Assembly: GCF_003570925.1 (NCBI RefSeq)
Contig: NZ_QXIS01000015.1
Location: forward strand, 1-33,543
Length of the DNA: 33,543 nucleotides
Source of the DNA: Candidatus Cryosericum terrychapinii
GTDB taxonomy: Bacteria > Caldisericota > Caldisericia > Cryosericales > Cryosericaceae
Reading direction: 5' to 3'
In this document: positions 1 to 7,266 of the stretch, piece by piece
Numbering within the stretch: position 1 is the first letter of the stretch
Layout of the letters: each line of letters begins with the position of its first letter
Made by a program: the position numbers and the translations under genes
Notes under the pieces: model-generated
What the model saw: only the letters and a program-made list of their open reading frames with translations
What the model was told of the DNA's origin: nothing
Databases searched by the model: none

Positions 1-25
1 GTAGGTCGCTGCCAGGGTCATGTCT

Positions 26-82
26 CTCCATCAGTCCCCCTCACGGGGGTTTTTCCATATCTGGGTTGCACGAACAAGCCTT
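26..82. repeat. diverged intergenic repeat, copy 1
   Basis: This stretch matches positions 680-738 over about 55 bases. Shared landmarks, in order, are a CTCC(A/G)TCA(G/T)TCCCCC start, a G-run closing a short hairpin, a T-run, CATATC, a G-run and GCACG. The similarity was seen by eye and includes small gaps. It looks like a degenerate intergenic element that carries a terminator-like hairpin. Confidence 0.5.
36..54 (+). terminator. weak terminator-like hairpin
   Basis: A 5-bp stem (CCCCC 36-40, GGGGG 45-49) with a 4-nt loop is followed directly by five T residues (50-54). It could end a transcript entering from left of the window. The stem is short, and the hairpin is part of a repeated element, so the function is uncertain. 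Confidence 0.35.
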
Positions 83-94
83 TCTCCCTAAAAT
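66..94 (+). promoter_or_regulatory. predicted sigma70-type promoter for the YHS gene
   Basis: TTGCAC (66-71) and TAAAAT (89-94) are separated by 17 bp. Transcription would start near 101, giving a leader of about 80 nt before the start codon at 184. The leader holds a small perfect hairpin, CCGAGG (120-125) against CCTCGG (129-134). Confidence 0.5.
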
Positions 95-183
95 AATATG
101 AGGCAGGAGATCAACGTCGCCGAGGAAACCTCGGATTCCGGTAACCTACGTACCATGGCGTATCATTGGCCGAGGAGGCTGGA

Positions 184-426
184 ATGGACAAACCGCTGTG
201 CGTCAATGAAGTAGATCCTGTCTGCGGAATGGCTCTCACTTTGGTTGAGGACGTCGAGACGTCCACGTTGGAAGGCAAGACCTATGGATTCTGCAGCAAG
301 GGGTGCAAGGAGACGTTCGAGGGCAATCCGAAGAAGTACATCGAGAAGCCGGCTGCACCTATTGAGGTCCCCGAGAAGCCGGCTGTACCCAGCGAAATGC
401 CGCCACTTATAAAGCCTCCCCAATAG
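184..426 (+). CDS. small YHS-domain protein
   Basis: An 80-residue cytoplasmic protein made of one YHS domain followed by a proline-rich tail. The domain runs from DPVCGMAL near residue 11 through a GKTYGFCSKGCKETF segment to NPKKYI. The cysteines in PVCGM and in the FCSKGC segment fit the metal-binding pattern known from YHS/TRASH domains of copper ATPases and metal chaperones. The last 25 or so residues contain two near-identical EKPA(A/V)P units and look disordered. I chose ATG 184 because GAGGAGG lies just upstream; an in-frame TTG at 166 would add six residues. It stands alone behind its own promoter and is followed by a hairpin. A role in binding heavy metal is inferred from the fold; the partner is unknown. 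Confidence 0.8.
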   Translation: MDKPLCVNEVDPVCGMALTLVEDVETSTLEGKTYGFCSKGCKETFEGNPKKYIEKPAAPIEVPEKPAVPSEMPPLIKPPQ

Positions 427-458
427 AGTAGAAACCAGTTGGGACAGGCCCGGATAAC

Positions 459-486
459 AGAGCGGCCGCGTACTCGCGGCCGCTCT
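459..486 (+). terminator. strong GC-rich hairpin after the YHS gene
   Basis: A perfect 12-bp inverted repeat (459-470 and 475-486) with the 4-nt loop TACT starts 33 bases after the YHS stop codon. Its stability and position suggest a terminator or mRNA 3'-end stabiliser. It lacks a real T-run, being followed by GCATATC, so intrinsic termination may be inefficient. Confidence 0.55.
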
Positions 487-679
487 GCATATCGTGGAAC
501 TCCGTCGTTCTCGCGAAGGCGTCCTCATCCGTCATTCCCCCCCCGAGCATTTCTTTCTAATGCGAGGGGTGCTCTCGGCGCAGGCGGGAATCCATGCGTT
601 GAGGTGTAACAGTCTCAGAGGAAACGGAACCGTCCCGAAGGGTTACAGTCTCGAAGTATAACGGGCTCTGTCCGGCCTT

Positions 680-738
680 CTCCGTCATTCCCCCTCTTCA
701 GGGGGCTTTTGCATATCCGGGGGCACGGGCAGGTCTTG
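680..738. repeat. diverged intergenic repeat, copy 2
   Basis: Second copy of the element at 26-82. It has the same order of CTCCGTCATTCCCCC, hairpin, T-run, GCATATC and GCACG. It contains the hairpin at 690-705. Confidence 0.5.
690..710 (+). terminator. terminator-like hairpin in repeat copy 2
   Basis: A 6-bp stem (690-695 with 700-705) with a CTTC loop is followed by CTTTT (706-710). It lies about 80 bases before the pilD promoter and would insulate pilD from upstream transcription. Confidence 0.4.
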
Positions 739-764
739 CATTTTGTATCTCGTTGTCCAAACTA

Positions 765-794
765 TGTACAACCAGTGGCGAGGTGTGCTATACT
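765..794 (+). promoter_or_regulatory. extended -10 promoter for the pil cluster
   Basis: TATACT (789-794) is preceded by TG one base upstream (786-787), which makes an extended -10. A partial -35, TGTACA (765-770), lies 18 bp upstream. Transcription would start near 801, just before the first possible pilD start. Confidence 0.5.
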
Positions 795-814
795 GAGCGA
801 CGATTGGAAGGTAC

Positions 815-1669
815 ATGCAGCGTTCAGAGATGGTATGGTGCGGTTCTGAGCGCACAAAGGAGTGTCGACAGGATGGATTGCTTGTGACAGGCTTGATGGG
901 CGTATTCCCCGAGGTGGTATATCTTGCCGTCTGCTTCATAGCCGGCACCTTCATGGGGAGTTTCGTCGGCGTCCTCACCTATCGCATACCGCGTGATGAA
1001 CAGTGGGTCAAAGGGCGGTCTGTCTGCCCGGCCTGTGGTCATCAGCTGGGTGCCCTCGACCTTGTCCCGGTCTGGAGCTATGTGTTTCTGCGGGGGCGTT
1101 GCCGGTACTGTCATGCGGCGATCGGAGCCCGGTACCTCTGGACCGAGGTGTGTACCGGCCTGTTGTTTGTCGGCTTGGGCTGGGGTCTGGGGTGGAGTGT
1201 CGATGCCCTGAAGTTCGCTATCATGACGGTCCTTGCACTGGCGGTCGGGATTATCGACTTTGAGACGGGTCTCGTGCCCGACACGGTCGTGTTGCCAGGG
1301 ACCGCCATCGGTCTGGTCTTCGGCGTGTTGGCAGGATGGCATGGTCTGCTGGGAGCTGCAGGGGGAGGGGCGATCGGTGCGGGCCTGTTCGCAGTGATTA
1401 TTTTGTTCTCGAGAGGCGGCATGGGCTGGGGTGATGCAACTCTGGGACTCATGCTCGGCGTGTTCCTGGGCTGGCGGCTGTCTGTCGTCTTTCTGGCGCT
1501 GGCCTTCATCATCGGGGCGTCCGTAGGGATTGTTCTCATGGTGTTTTTCAAGAAGAAAGGAAAAGACTCGATGCCCTTCGGTCCCGCTATGGCCGTGGGC
1601 GCGTATGTCGCAGCTGTTACGGGAAATGATCTGATCACCTGGTACCTGACAACTCTGTTCCACAGGTAG
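815..1669 (+). CDS. pilD: prepilin peptidase (type IV leader peptidase, A24 family)
   Basis: Membrane aspartic protease that cleaves, and in many species N-methylates, type IV prepilins. The N-terminal part has the hydrophobic GSFVGVLTYRIPR segment. Next comes a zinc-type cysteine pair set, CPAC (Cys71, Cys74) and CRYC (Cys96, Cys99). The two catalytic aspartates are visible as D148 in IIDFETGLVPD and D207 in the GxGD-like GGMGWGD. The rest is a run of membrane helices. The start is uncertain: ATG 815 gives 284 residues but adds about 27 poorly conserved residues. GTG 884 or ATG 896 would begin right before the first membrane helix, as in most homologues. It leads a pilus cluster with pilM, pilN and pilO directly downstream. 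Confidence 0.93.
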   Translation: MQRSEMVWCGSERTKECRQDGLLVTGLMGVFPEVVYLAVCFIAGTFMGSFVGVLTYRIPRDEQWVKGRSVCPACGHQLGALDLVPVWSYVFLRGRCRYCHAAIGARYLWTEVCTGLLFVGLGWGLGWSVDALKFAIMTVLALAVGIIDFETGLVPDTVVLPGTAIGLVFGVLAGWHGLLGAAGGGAIGAGLFAVIILFSRGGMGWGDATLGLMLGVFLGWRLSVVFLALAFIIGASVGIVLMVFFKKKGKDSMPFGPAMAVGAYVAAVTGNDLITWYLTTLFHR

Positions 1670-1703
1670 AAATCTGACGGTCGAGCGCATAAGGAGGCAC
1701 CCT

Positions 1704-2900
1704 GTGTTTGGGCTAGCAAACAAGGCAACACCGATCATTGGAGTAGATATTGGATCGAGTACCATCAAGGTGGCTCAGTTCAAGCGAGACAAGAATGCAC
1801 TGAGTCTTGTCAACTTTGGCGTTGTTCCAACCCCCGAGGGGTCCATCGAAGAGGGGAAGATCGCCAAGGGCGATGTCATCAGCGAAGCGCTCGGCTCCCT
1901 TCTCTCGCTGCATTCCTTTGTGGGCAAGCGTGTGTCGGCTTCGGTCTCGGGCCAGCTGCTGACGGTTAAGCAGGTCACCGTGGATGAGATCCCCCGCCAG
2001 CCGCTGGGGGACATTGTGAAGTGGGAGATGGAGAAACACATCTCCTATCCCATCGAGGACGCGGTATTTGACTATCAGGTCTTGTCTCGGGCGCAGACTG
2101 ACGATGGCGGCATCAAGGCAAACTGCCTGGTCGCCGTAGCTCCCCTGGAGATCGTCAACGCTCTCGTGGGTGTCCTCCGCAAGACGCAGCTGGAGCCGGT
2201 GTTTATCGAGGTGGAACCCTTTGCTGAGTTGCGCCTGGTGGACTATGTTTCCTACAAGCGGCCCGATCTGGACGCAAAGACGATCGTCATGGTCAACATC
2301 GGGTCGACCATGACGTCCATTAATGTTGCGGATCAGTCCATGATCCGGCTCACGCGTATGATCCCATTCGGAGGGGCGCGGATCTCGCAGGCTATCGCGT
2401 CGGCTCTGGGCATCAACACGGAGCGTGCAGAAGAGCTGAAGCAGGAGTCCGTCAACGTGGACCCGGATGCGAATCTCGAAGCCGGCACCGAGGCAGAACG
2501 CGCTACGTCCGCAGCCCTGCCCATCATCGACGAGCTGGTCCTTGAGATTCGCCGTTCGCTCAACTACTATACGACACGGTTCGAAAGCGACCGCCCCCTG
2601 CACCTGATCCTGTCGGGTGGTACGGCCAACCTCAAGGGTATCGCCGACTATATCGAACTGTCTACTGGTTTCACGGTCGAGATGAACCGTCTGCTGCTCG
2701 ATGTTGCCAAGTATGACCCAAGCATGTTTGCTGAATCCTATCTCAATGAGATGGCTCCCATGTTCAGCGTGGCTACCGGCCTTTCGCTCCGGGAGTTCGA
2801 GGCGACGGCTGCCGGAAAGCGCTCTGGCCGGCACCAGGCCAAGCCTGTCGACGTGGGTCAGAGCCTACTGACGTATCGCCCTGGTTCGGAGGGACTGTGA
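1704..2900 (+). CDS. pilM: type IV pilus assembly ATPase-like protein PilM
   Basis: Actin-like cytoplasmic protein of the pilus alignment complex. In known systems it binds the short cytoplasmic N-terminus of PilN and links the secretion ATPases to the inner-membrane PilN/PilO platform. The actin-fold phosphate loop is visible as IIGVDIGSSTIK near residues 11-22, and a later SGGTANLKG matches the second nucleotide-binding region. Length (398) is somewhat over the usual 350 or so because of a C-terminal extension of basic, low-complexity character. The start is GTG, with AAGGAGG nine bases upstream. It follows pilD by 34 bases and its stop overlaps the pilN start, indicating translational coupling. 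Confidence 0.93.
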   Translation: MFGLANKATPIIGVDIGSSTIKVAQFKRDKNALSLVNFGVVPTPEGSIEEGKIAKGDVISEALGSLLSLHSFVGKRVSASVSGQLLTVKQVTVDEIPRQPLGDIVKWEMEKHISYPIEDAVFDYQVLSRAQTDDGGIKANCLVAVAPLEIVNALVGVLRKTQLEPVFIEVEPFAELRLVDYVSYKRPDLDAKTIVMVNIGSTMTSINVADQSMIRLTRMIPFGGARISQAIASALGINTERAEELKQESVNVDPDANLEAGTEAERATSAALPIIDELVLEIRRSLNYYTTRFESDRPLHLILSGGTANLKGIADYIELSTGFTVEMNRLLLDVAKYDPSMFAESYLNEMAPMFSVATGLSLREFEATAAGKRSGRHQAKPVDVGQSLLTYRPGSEGL

Positions 2901-3478
2901 TGATTACTATCAACCTTGTTCCGCACGCACGGAGGCGGAGACAGACGCAACTCACCCACGAGGACAGGACGCTCATCTTCGTCGTGGTTGCGGTCGTGGT
3001 CGTGCTCGCCGCATCATATGGCTATGCCAGGCTGCTCGTCGCCCAGACGACAACTCATTTGGGCGATCTCAACACGCAGATTGCCGCTCTCGACAGCGAC
3101 CAGAAACTGCTCGACCTCAACAGGTCACTCGCCCAGCAATCCATGGCGATGGAAACCAACCTCGTCACGGCAGTGCAGTTGCAGGCCAATACGAACCAGC
3201 TCCTGGATGACCTTGCGAAGGACCTTCCCAAGGCATGCACCCTGACCCAGGCGGACATCACGGTGCTCCCCGGGACCGTCGTACTCTCGGTCAGCAGCAG
3301 TCAGTTTGTCGACCTGGTGCGCTTCTTCAATGCTCTCAGCGCCGACCCGAAGTTCAAGAATGTGCATATCGACGGCTACCAGGTGCCCTATGCGACGGGT
3401 GCGGTGGTCCAAGGGCCACAGGCCAAGGCGACCATGAACATTACGTTGACATGGGTGGGAGGAGGCAAGAATGGGTAG
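2900..3478 (+). CDS. pilN: type IV pilus assembly protein PilN
   Basis: Inner-membrane bitopic protein of the pilus alignment subcomplex. It starts with MITINLVP, the conserved PilN peptide that inserts into PilM in known structures. A basic stretch (ARRRR) follows, then a membrane helix at about residues 25-45, a coiled-coil-like segment and a ferredoxin-like periplasmic domain. I chose ATG 2900 because GGAGGG lies six bases upstream; a GTG directly before it would add one residue. The ATG shares a base with the pilM stop codon. The end overlaps pilO by eight bases. Confidence 0.9.
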   Translation: MITINLVPHARRRRQTQLTHEDRTLIFVVVAVVVVLAASYGYARLLVAQTTTHLGDLNTQIAALDSDQKLLDLNRSLAQQSMAMETNLVTAVQLQANTNQLLDDLAKDLPKACTLTQADITVLPGTVVLSVSSSQFVDLVRFFNALSADPKFKNVHIDGYQVPYATGAVVQGPQAKATMNITLTWVGGGKNG

Positions 3479-4124
3479 GAACATTCCGTTCAAACTTGTC
3501 GTCGTGATCCTTCTGCTCGGCATCATCTGCTTCTTCTACTACCGCTATGGGCTCAGCCCTCAGCTCGTCCAGCTCCGGGACTTGCGCGATCAGGTCACGC
3601 AGGCTGACGCGAAGCTGTCCACGCTCAAGGAGGTCCAGCGGCTCCAAGAGGCATTCGTGAGACAAAACGAGGCCTATTCGGTCTGGATCGACCAGCTGGC
3701 ACAGGTCACGCCCAAGGTTTTTGACCAGCACGAACACACGCGCTTTCTGCTCGACCTTCAGGCGGTCGGCAAGGCCAGCGGCATCACGTATACCAGTATT
3801 CAGATTTCGGACGCCTCGATGAGTCAGGGCGGTGCCACCGCTCAGCCGGCGGAGGTGAAGCTGGCCAAGACGGTTGGCGTCACCATGAACTTCACCGCCA
3901 AGGATTACGCGACCATGCGACGGTTCCAGGAGACGCTCCGCACGAAGTTCAAGTACATCATGGTCTCCTCGAACCTGACCATCTCGCACGGCACCCTCGG
4001 ACTGCCCGGTCAGGGCAACCCGTATACTTGCTCCATGACTGCATGGATGGTCCTGAGCCCTGACGCGAACATCCCCGGTGCGCCGGCTCCTGTAGCGCCG
4101 GCTCCTCAGCCGGAAGAGCAGTAA
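3471..4124 (+). CDS. pilO: type IV pilus assembly protein PilO
   Basis: Bitopic inner-membrane partner of PilN. One membrane helix (about residues 8-24) follows a very short cytoplasmic tail. After it come a predicted coiled coil rich in leucine, glutamine and lysine (about residues 30-70) and a C-terminal ferredoxin-like domain that dimerises with PilN in known systems. The protein ends in a proline/alanine-rich tail (PAPVAPAPQPEEQ). A strong GGGAGGAGG lies before ATG 3471, inside the end of pilN. Identification rests on topology, gene order and a moderate fit to the family rather than on a catalytic motif. Confidence 0.87.
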   Translation: MGRNIPFKLVVVILLLGIICFFYYRYGLSPQLVQLRDLRDQVTQADAKLSTLKEVQRLQEAFVRQNEAYSVWIDQLAQVTPKVFDQHEHTRFLLDLQAVGKASGITYTSIQISDASMSQGGATAQPAEVKLAKTVGVTMNFTAKDYATMRRFQETLRTKFKYIMVSSNLTISHGTLGLPGQGNPYTCSMTAWMVLSPDANIPGAPAPVAPAPQPEEQ

Positions 4125-4137
4125 TAGGAGGCGTGCA

Positions 4138-4473
4138 ATGGCACAGAAAGCAGTGGTGAAGACCAACGTTCAGGCGATTCCGGCGGGAAAGAAGGTTGCA
4201 CCGCGTCCGCGGAAGCAGCCGAGAGTCAAGATTTCGGCGGGGACATGGATCTTCATCGTGGTCCTGCTGGCCGGCTTCTCCGTCTGGAATTTCTACTTCC
4301 TGCCTCGCATGGGGCAAACGACTATCACGCCTCCCTCGCCCCAGGTATTCCAAATAGCTCAGCACGCGAACCTGGTCCTGGTGAACACGCAGGTCAAGTC
4401 GAGGCAAACGTTCCTGACTGTGACGCCACAGCCGATCCCCGCAGAGACAGGCAAAACCAATCCATTCGAATAG
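4138..4473 (+). CDS. small single-pass membrane protein in the pil cluster (PilP position)
   Basis: A 111-residue protein with a basic N-terminus (lysines and arginines up to residue 31), one membrane helix at about 36-55 and a short extracytoplasmic tail. It occupies the place where pilP follows pilO in proteobacterial clusters. It has no lipoprotein signal and is much smaller than PilP. The C-terminus ends in TNPFE, slightly like the NPF/DPF motif of PilP and GspC periplasmic tails; this is a weak resemblance only. It has a strong ribosome binding site (TAGGAGG) and starts 13 bases after the pilO stop, so it is very probably translated with the pilus genes. Function unknown. Confidence 0.75.
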   Translation: MAQKAVVKTNVQAIPAGKKVAPRPRKQPRVKISAGTWIFIVVLLAGFSVWNFYFLPRMGQTTITPPSPQVFQIAQHANLVLVNTQVKSRQTFLTVTPQPIPAETGKTNPFE

Positions 4474-4495
4474 CACGAATACGAGGAGATGAACC

Positions 4496-5578
4496 ATGGA
4501 AAACTCGTACTACAAGCGCAGGATTGAACTGCTGCGGGAGCGTATGGCCGGCGCGAACGTGGACTCCTTTTTCACGCTTGCGGCGCCCAGCATGCGGTAT
4601 CTTACTGGTTTCACGGGCGAGGAGGGGTACCTCCTCGCGCTCCATGACGGTATGCACCTTGTCGTCGACGGCCGGTTCACGACGCAGGCGCAGGAAGAAT
4701 GCCCCTGGGTGGATGTCATCCTGTATACTGGGCACTTCAGCAGGTCGATTGCGAACCTGCTTGTCGGAGACCATGCTCATTGGCTCGGGTTCGAGAAGGA
4801 ACGCGTTTCCTTCGTACAGGCAGAGCAGATGCGCGCCGCGTTCCCGTCGGTGACCATGGTCCCGACCGAGAGTGTGGTCGAAGGCATGCGCATCGTCAAG
4901 GACGCAGGCGAGCTGGGCATCATGCGTGCAGCGGGGCGTGTCGCCGATAAAGCGTTCAACGCGATGATCGGCCAGCTGAAGGCTGGCATGACCGAGAACG
5001 ACGTTGCCGCTCTGCTGGAATACGAAATGCGCAAGGCGGGCGCCCAAGGTACCAGTTTCCCGACGATCGTAGGGTCGGGCGCTCGGGGGGCACTGCCGCA
5101 TGGGATCGCTTCCGGCAAGGTCATTCAGAGCGGCGACGTGATCGTCATCGACTTCGGTGTTAACTACGAGGGTTACATGAGCGATTGCACCAGGACCGTG
5201 GCACTCGGCGAACAGCCCGCCGACGTACTGGACGTCTATGCAAAACTGCGTGGAGCACAGCAGTTTGGTCTTGACTGCATCAAGGCGGGCGTGAGTTCCC
5301 GTTCCGTCGACACTGCCGTGAGAGGCAAGCTCGACGAGAGCGGACTGGCGCAGTACTTTACACATGGGCTGGGACATGGCGTGGGACTCGAGATTCATGA
5401 GGTGCCTCGCCTTTCCCAGGGGACCGACACGGTGCTCGAACCAGGGCAGGTCGTCACCTGTGAACCGGGGGTCTACCTTCCTGGACGCTACGGCATGCGC
5501 ATCGAGGACTCGGTCATCGTGACAGCGACCGGGTTGGAGTCATTGACCGAGCTGCCCAAGGAACTGGTGCTCCCCTGA
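4496..5578 (+). CDS. Xaa-Pro aminopeptidase (M24B)
   Basis: Cytoplasmic metallopeptidase that removes N-terminal residues preceding proline. It has an N-terminal creatinase-like domain (to about residue 130) and a C-terminal pita-bread catalytic domain. The five metal ligands are all present: D219 and D230 in the IDFGVNYEGYMSD segment, H294 in HGLGHG, E323 in CEPGVY and E337 in RIEDSV. The 360-residue length is typical of YqhT/PepQ-type enzymes. GAGGAG lies just upstream of ATG 4496. It sits between the pilus genes and efp; the peptidase-efp order is common in Firmicutes. Whether it prefers dipeptides (PepQ) or longer peptides (PepP) cannot be decided here. Confidence 0.93.
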   Translation: MENSYYKRRIELLRERMAGANVDSFFTLAAPSMRYLTGFTGEEGYLLALHDGMHLVVDGRFTTQAQEECPWVDVILYTGHFSRSIANLLVGDHAHWLGFEKERVSFVQAEQMRAAFPSVTMVPTESVVEGMRIVKDAGELGIMRAAGRVADKAFNAMIGQLKAGMTENDVAALLEYEMRKAGAQGTSFPTIVGSGARGALPHGIASGKVIQSGDVIVIDFGVNYEGYMSDCTRTVALGEQPADVLDVYAKLRGAQQFGLDCIKAGVSSRSVDTAVRGKLDESGLAQYFTHGLGHGVGLEIHEVPRLSQGTDTVLEPGQVVTCEPGVYLPGRYGMRIEDSVIVTATGLESLTELPKELVLP

Positions 5579-5615
5579 GGGCCGCAGAGTGTGGCGGCGC
5601 TGAGGACGTGAACGC

Positions 5616-5644
5616 TTGACGCAACGCTGGTTGGCGTGTACAAT
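5616..5644 (+). promoter_or_regulatory. sigma70-type promoter for the efp operon
   Basis: TTGACG (5616-5621) and TACAAT (5639-5644) with a 17-bp spacer give a near-consensus promoter. Transcription would start near 5651, leaving a leader of about 31 nt that contains the AGGAGG ribosome binding site (5669-5674). Confidence 0.75.
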
Positions 5645-5681
5645 AGCCGCGATCGACAGCCGAGTACCAGGAGGTTAGACG

Positions 5682-6242
5682 TTGATTTCTGCCAATGAAC
5701 TACGCACAGGTGTTACGTTTGAGATAGACGGTCAGGCATTTTCCGTCATTCAGTTCACGCACATCAAGCCCGGCAAGGGCTCTCCATTTGTGCGCCTCAA
5801 GATGAAGAATCTCATGACCGGCAATGTCATCGAGCAGACCTTCCGTCCTGATGAGAAGGTCAAGAGTGCATATCTTGAACACAAGAAGATGCAGTACCTG
5901 TACGATGCTGATGGCATCTATACGTTCATGGACTCAGGGACATACGAGCAGATCGGCCTGACCAAGGATGACCTTGGCGATGCGGTCAACTACCTCATCG
6001 AGAACATCGTGGTCGACGTCGTCTACTTCCTGGAGAAACCGGTAAGCGTCGAGCTGTCCACGTTCATCGAGGCCATTATCACGCACACTGAGCCGGGTAT
6101 CAAGGGTGATACGGCTACGGGCGCCAACAAGACCGCGGAAATCGAGACCGGATTCTCGCTCATGGTTCCGCTGTTCGTCAATGAAGGTGACAAGGTTCGC
6201 ATCGACACGCGCAGCGGAGAGTACCTCGAGAGGGTCAAATAA
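5682..6242 (+). CDS. efp: elongation factor P
   Basis: Translation factor that rescues ribosomes stalled at consecutive prolines. All three OB-like domains are present over 186 residues, the normal length. The N-terminus ISANELRTG and the HIKPGKGSPF loop are diagnostic. The tip residue is lysine (K32), so it belongs to the lysine-type rather than the arginine-type EF-P. The start is TTG at 5682, seven bases after AGGAGG, and matches the usual family start exactly. It is first in an operon with an Asp23-family gene and nusB, an order known from Firmicutes. Confidence 0.97.
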   Translation: MISANELRTGVTFEIDGQAFSVIQFTHIKPGKGSPFVRLKMKNLMTGNVIEQTFRPDEKVKSAYLEHKKMQYLYDADGIYTFMDSGTYEQIGLTKDDLGDAVNYLIENIVVDVVYFLEKPVSVELSTFIEAIITHTEPGIKGDTATGANKTAEIETGFSLMVPLFVNEGDKVRIDTRSGEYLERVK

Positions 6243-6246
6243 GTCT

Positions 6247-6570
6247 ATGGACAAAGTCCTCATTACTGACGTCGCACTGGAGTCTCTCATCGTCCACGCC
6301 TGTCTGTCCATCGATGGCGTGGAATCGATGTGGAAGGGTCTCAAGGAGCACTTTCCATTCTGGGACCGCGAGGGTTACGAGCCTCACGGTGTAAGCATTA
6401 CGCGGAGTGGCCTTGAGCTGACGCTCGACGTGTTCATCGTCGGGCGGTTTGCGATGGACCTTCGGAAGCTTGCCGGCAGTGTGCGGGGCGCTGTCGCCAA
6501 GGAAGTAGAAGCCTCCACTCCGTATCACATCCAGGAGGTCAACGTCCATATCGCCGACGTGCGGGCCTGA
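6247..6570 (+). CDS. Asp23/Gls24-family protein
   Basis: A 107-residue cytoplasmic protein of the alkaline shock protein 23 family, comparable to B. subtilis YqhY. It has the family's layout: an N-terminal segment with IDGVESM, a central V-S-I beta segment, a hydrophobic LELTLDVFIVGRF strand and a C-terminal IQEVNVHIADV strand. The start at ATG 6247 lies four bases after the efp stop, with only a weak and distant purine-rich stretch, so coupling to efp translation is likely. In Firmicutes, members beside nusB have been linked to control of fatty-acid synthesis; that role is not visible here. Confidence 0.85.
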   Translation: MDKVLITDVALESLIVHACLSIDGVESMWKGLKEHFPFWDREGYEPHGVSITRSGLELTLDVFIVGRFAMDLRKLAGSVRGAVAKEVEASTPYHIQEVNVHIADVRA

Positions 6571-6573
6571 CGC

Positions 6574-6990
6574 ATGGCGACGACTCAGGGAGTTCAGAAC
6601 CGCCGGCGCTCACGCGAGATAGCGCTGCAGGTCCTGTACAGTCTGGCGCAGGGGAACGTCTCGTATGACCAGACGTTTGATATGTATGTTCATGAGGCTC
6701 CACTCGTGCAGGCGTACGCGCTCAAGCTCATCCAGGGAGTCCAGGCCCATCAGGACGCCATTCTGGCCGAAGTGGGCGCACACACGGAGAACTGGGGCAT
6801 CGACAGGGTCGCTGTCGTCGACCGCGTGATTCTTTCGATCGCCGTTTTTGAGATGAAATATGGCAAGCCTCCCATCAAGACCGCTATTGCAGCCAATGAG
6901 GCTGTTGAACTTGCCAAAGAGTTCGGCGGCGCTGAATCCGGGAGTTTCGTGAACGGCGTCCTGCGTGGTGTCGGAGGCGCGGGGGACTGA
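6574..6990 (+). CDS. nusB: transcription antitermination factor NusB
   Basis: All-helical RNA-binding protein that, with NusE (S10), binds boxA in rRNA leaders and supports antitermination. The N-terminal RRRSREIALQVLYSL and C-terminal ANEAVELAKEFGGAESGSFVNGVL segments match the family closely. Length (138) is standard. It starts three bases after the preceding stop, with no strong ribosome binding site, so it is probably translationally coupled. The gene order efp-Asp23-nusB supports the call. Confidence 0.95.
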   Translation: MATTQGVQNRRRSREIALQVLYSLAQGNVSYDQTFDMYVHEAPLVQAYALKLIQGVQAHQDAILAEVGAHTENWGIDRVAVVDRVILSIAVFEMKYGKPPIKTAIAANEAVELAKEFGGAESGSFVNGVLRGVGGAGD

Positions 6991-7004
6991 CTGAGCGGGC
7001 GCCC

Positions 7005-7250
7005 TTGAAGAATCTGGTTGCGGACGTGTCCGGCATCGTGCAGGGAGTCGGGTTTCGATACTTCGTGGAACAGACGGCGGTTCAGCTCGGGGTCGACGCC
7101 AGAGCCGACAACATGGATGATGGGACTGTGCACATCGTCGCATCAGGCGACGAACAGCGGCTCTTGCGCTTGGTGGAATTGCTCAGGCAAGGGAGCCGTT
7201 ACTCATCTGTAGACCACGTCGACTACACGATCACAGATCGTTGCGCGTAG
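7005..7250 (+). CDS. acyP: acylphosphatase
   Basis: Small (81-residue) alpha/beta enzyme that hydrolyses acyl phosphates. The phosphate-binding signature VSGIVQGVGFRYFV is intact, including the catalytic arginine in GFR. The catalytic asparagine is in the ADNMDDGTVHI segment, which matches the family's RNxxDGxV motif. The start is TTG at 7005, 14 bases after the nusB stop, with a poor ribosome binding site. The same chromosome makes acyl phosphates through buk and ptb, but no direct link is shown. Confidence 0.9.
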   Translation: MKNLVADVSGIVQGVGFRYFVEQTAVQLGVDARADNMDDGTVHIVASGDEQRLLRLVELLRQGSRYSSVDHVDYTITDRCA

Positions 7251-7266
7251 ATGGAAGGGAGCTGAC

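Larger units (their letters stand above)
427..788. other. gene-free intergenic region with degenerate repeats
   Basis: I see no credible gene here. It holds the hairpin at 459-486 and three CCGTC(A/G)TTC motifs (about 500, 530 and 682). A complementary-looking GCGGGAATCCATGC lies near 583-596, together forming a degenerate CGTCATTCCC...GGGAATCC inverted element. A hairpin arm pair GCATT/AATGC flanked by CCCC/GGGG sits at about 542-568. Two related TACAGTCTC/AACAGTCTC motifs lie near 608 and 644. The open frames on the minus strand across this area have no recognisable protein features. Confidence 0.6.

Noticed and set aside
163-528. 121-codon open frame on the minus strand over the YHS gene
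   Set aside because: It lies opposite a recognised YHS domain with a good ribosome binding site, and its translation is serine/arginine-rich with no family features.
427-788. CRISPR array or small RNA gene in the repeat-rich gap
   Set aside because: The repeats are degenerate, irregularly spaced and partly inverted, with no uniform spacers. No promoter-terminator pair clearly frames an RNA gene.
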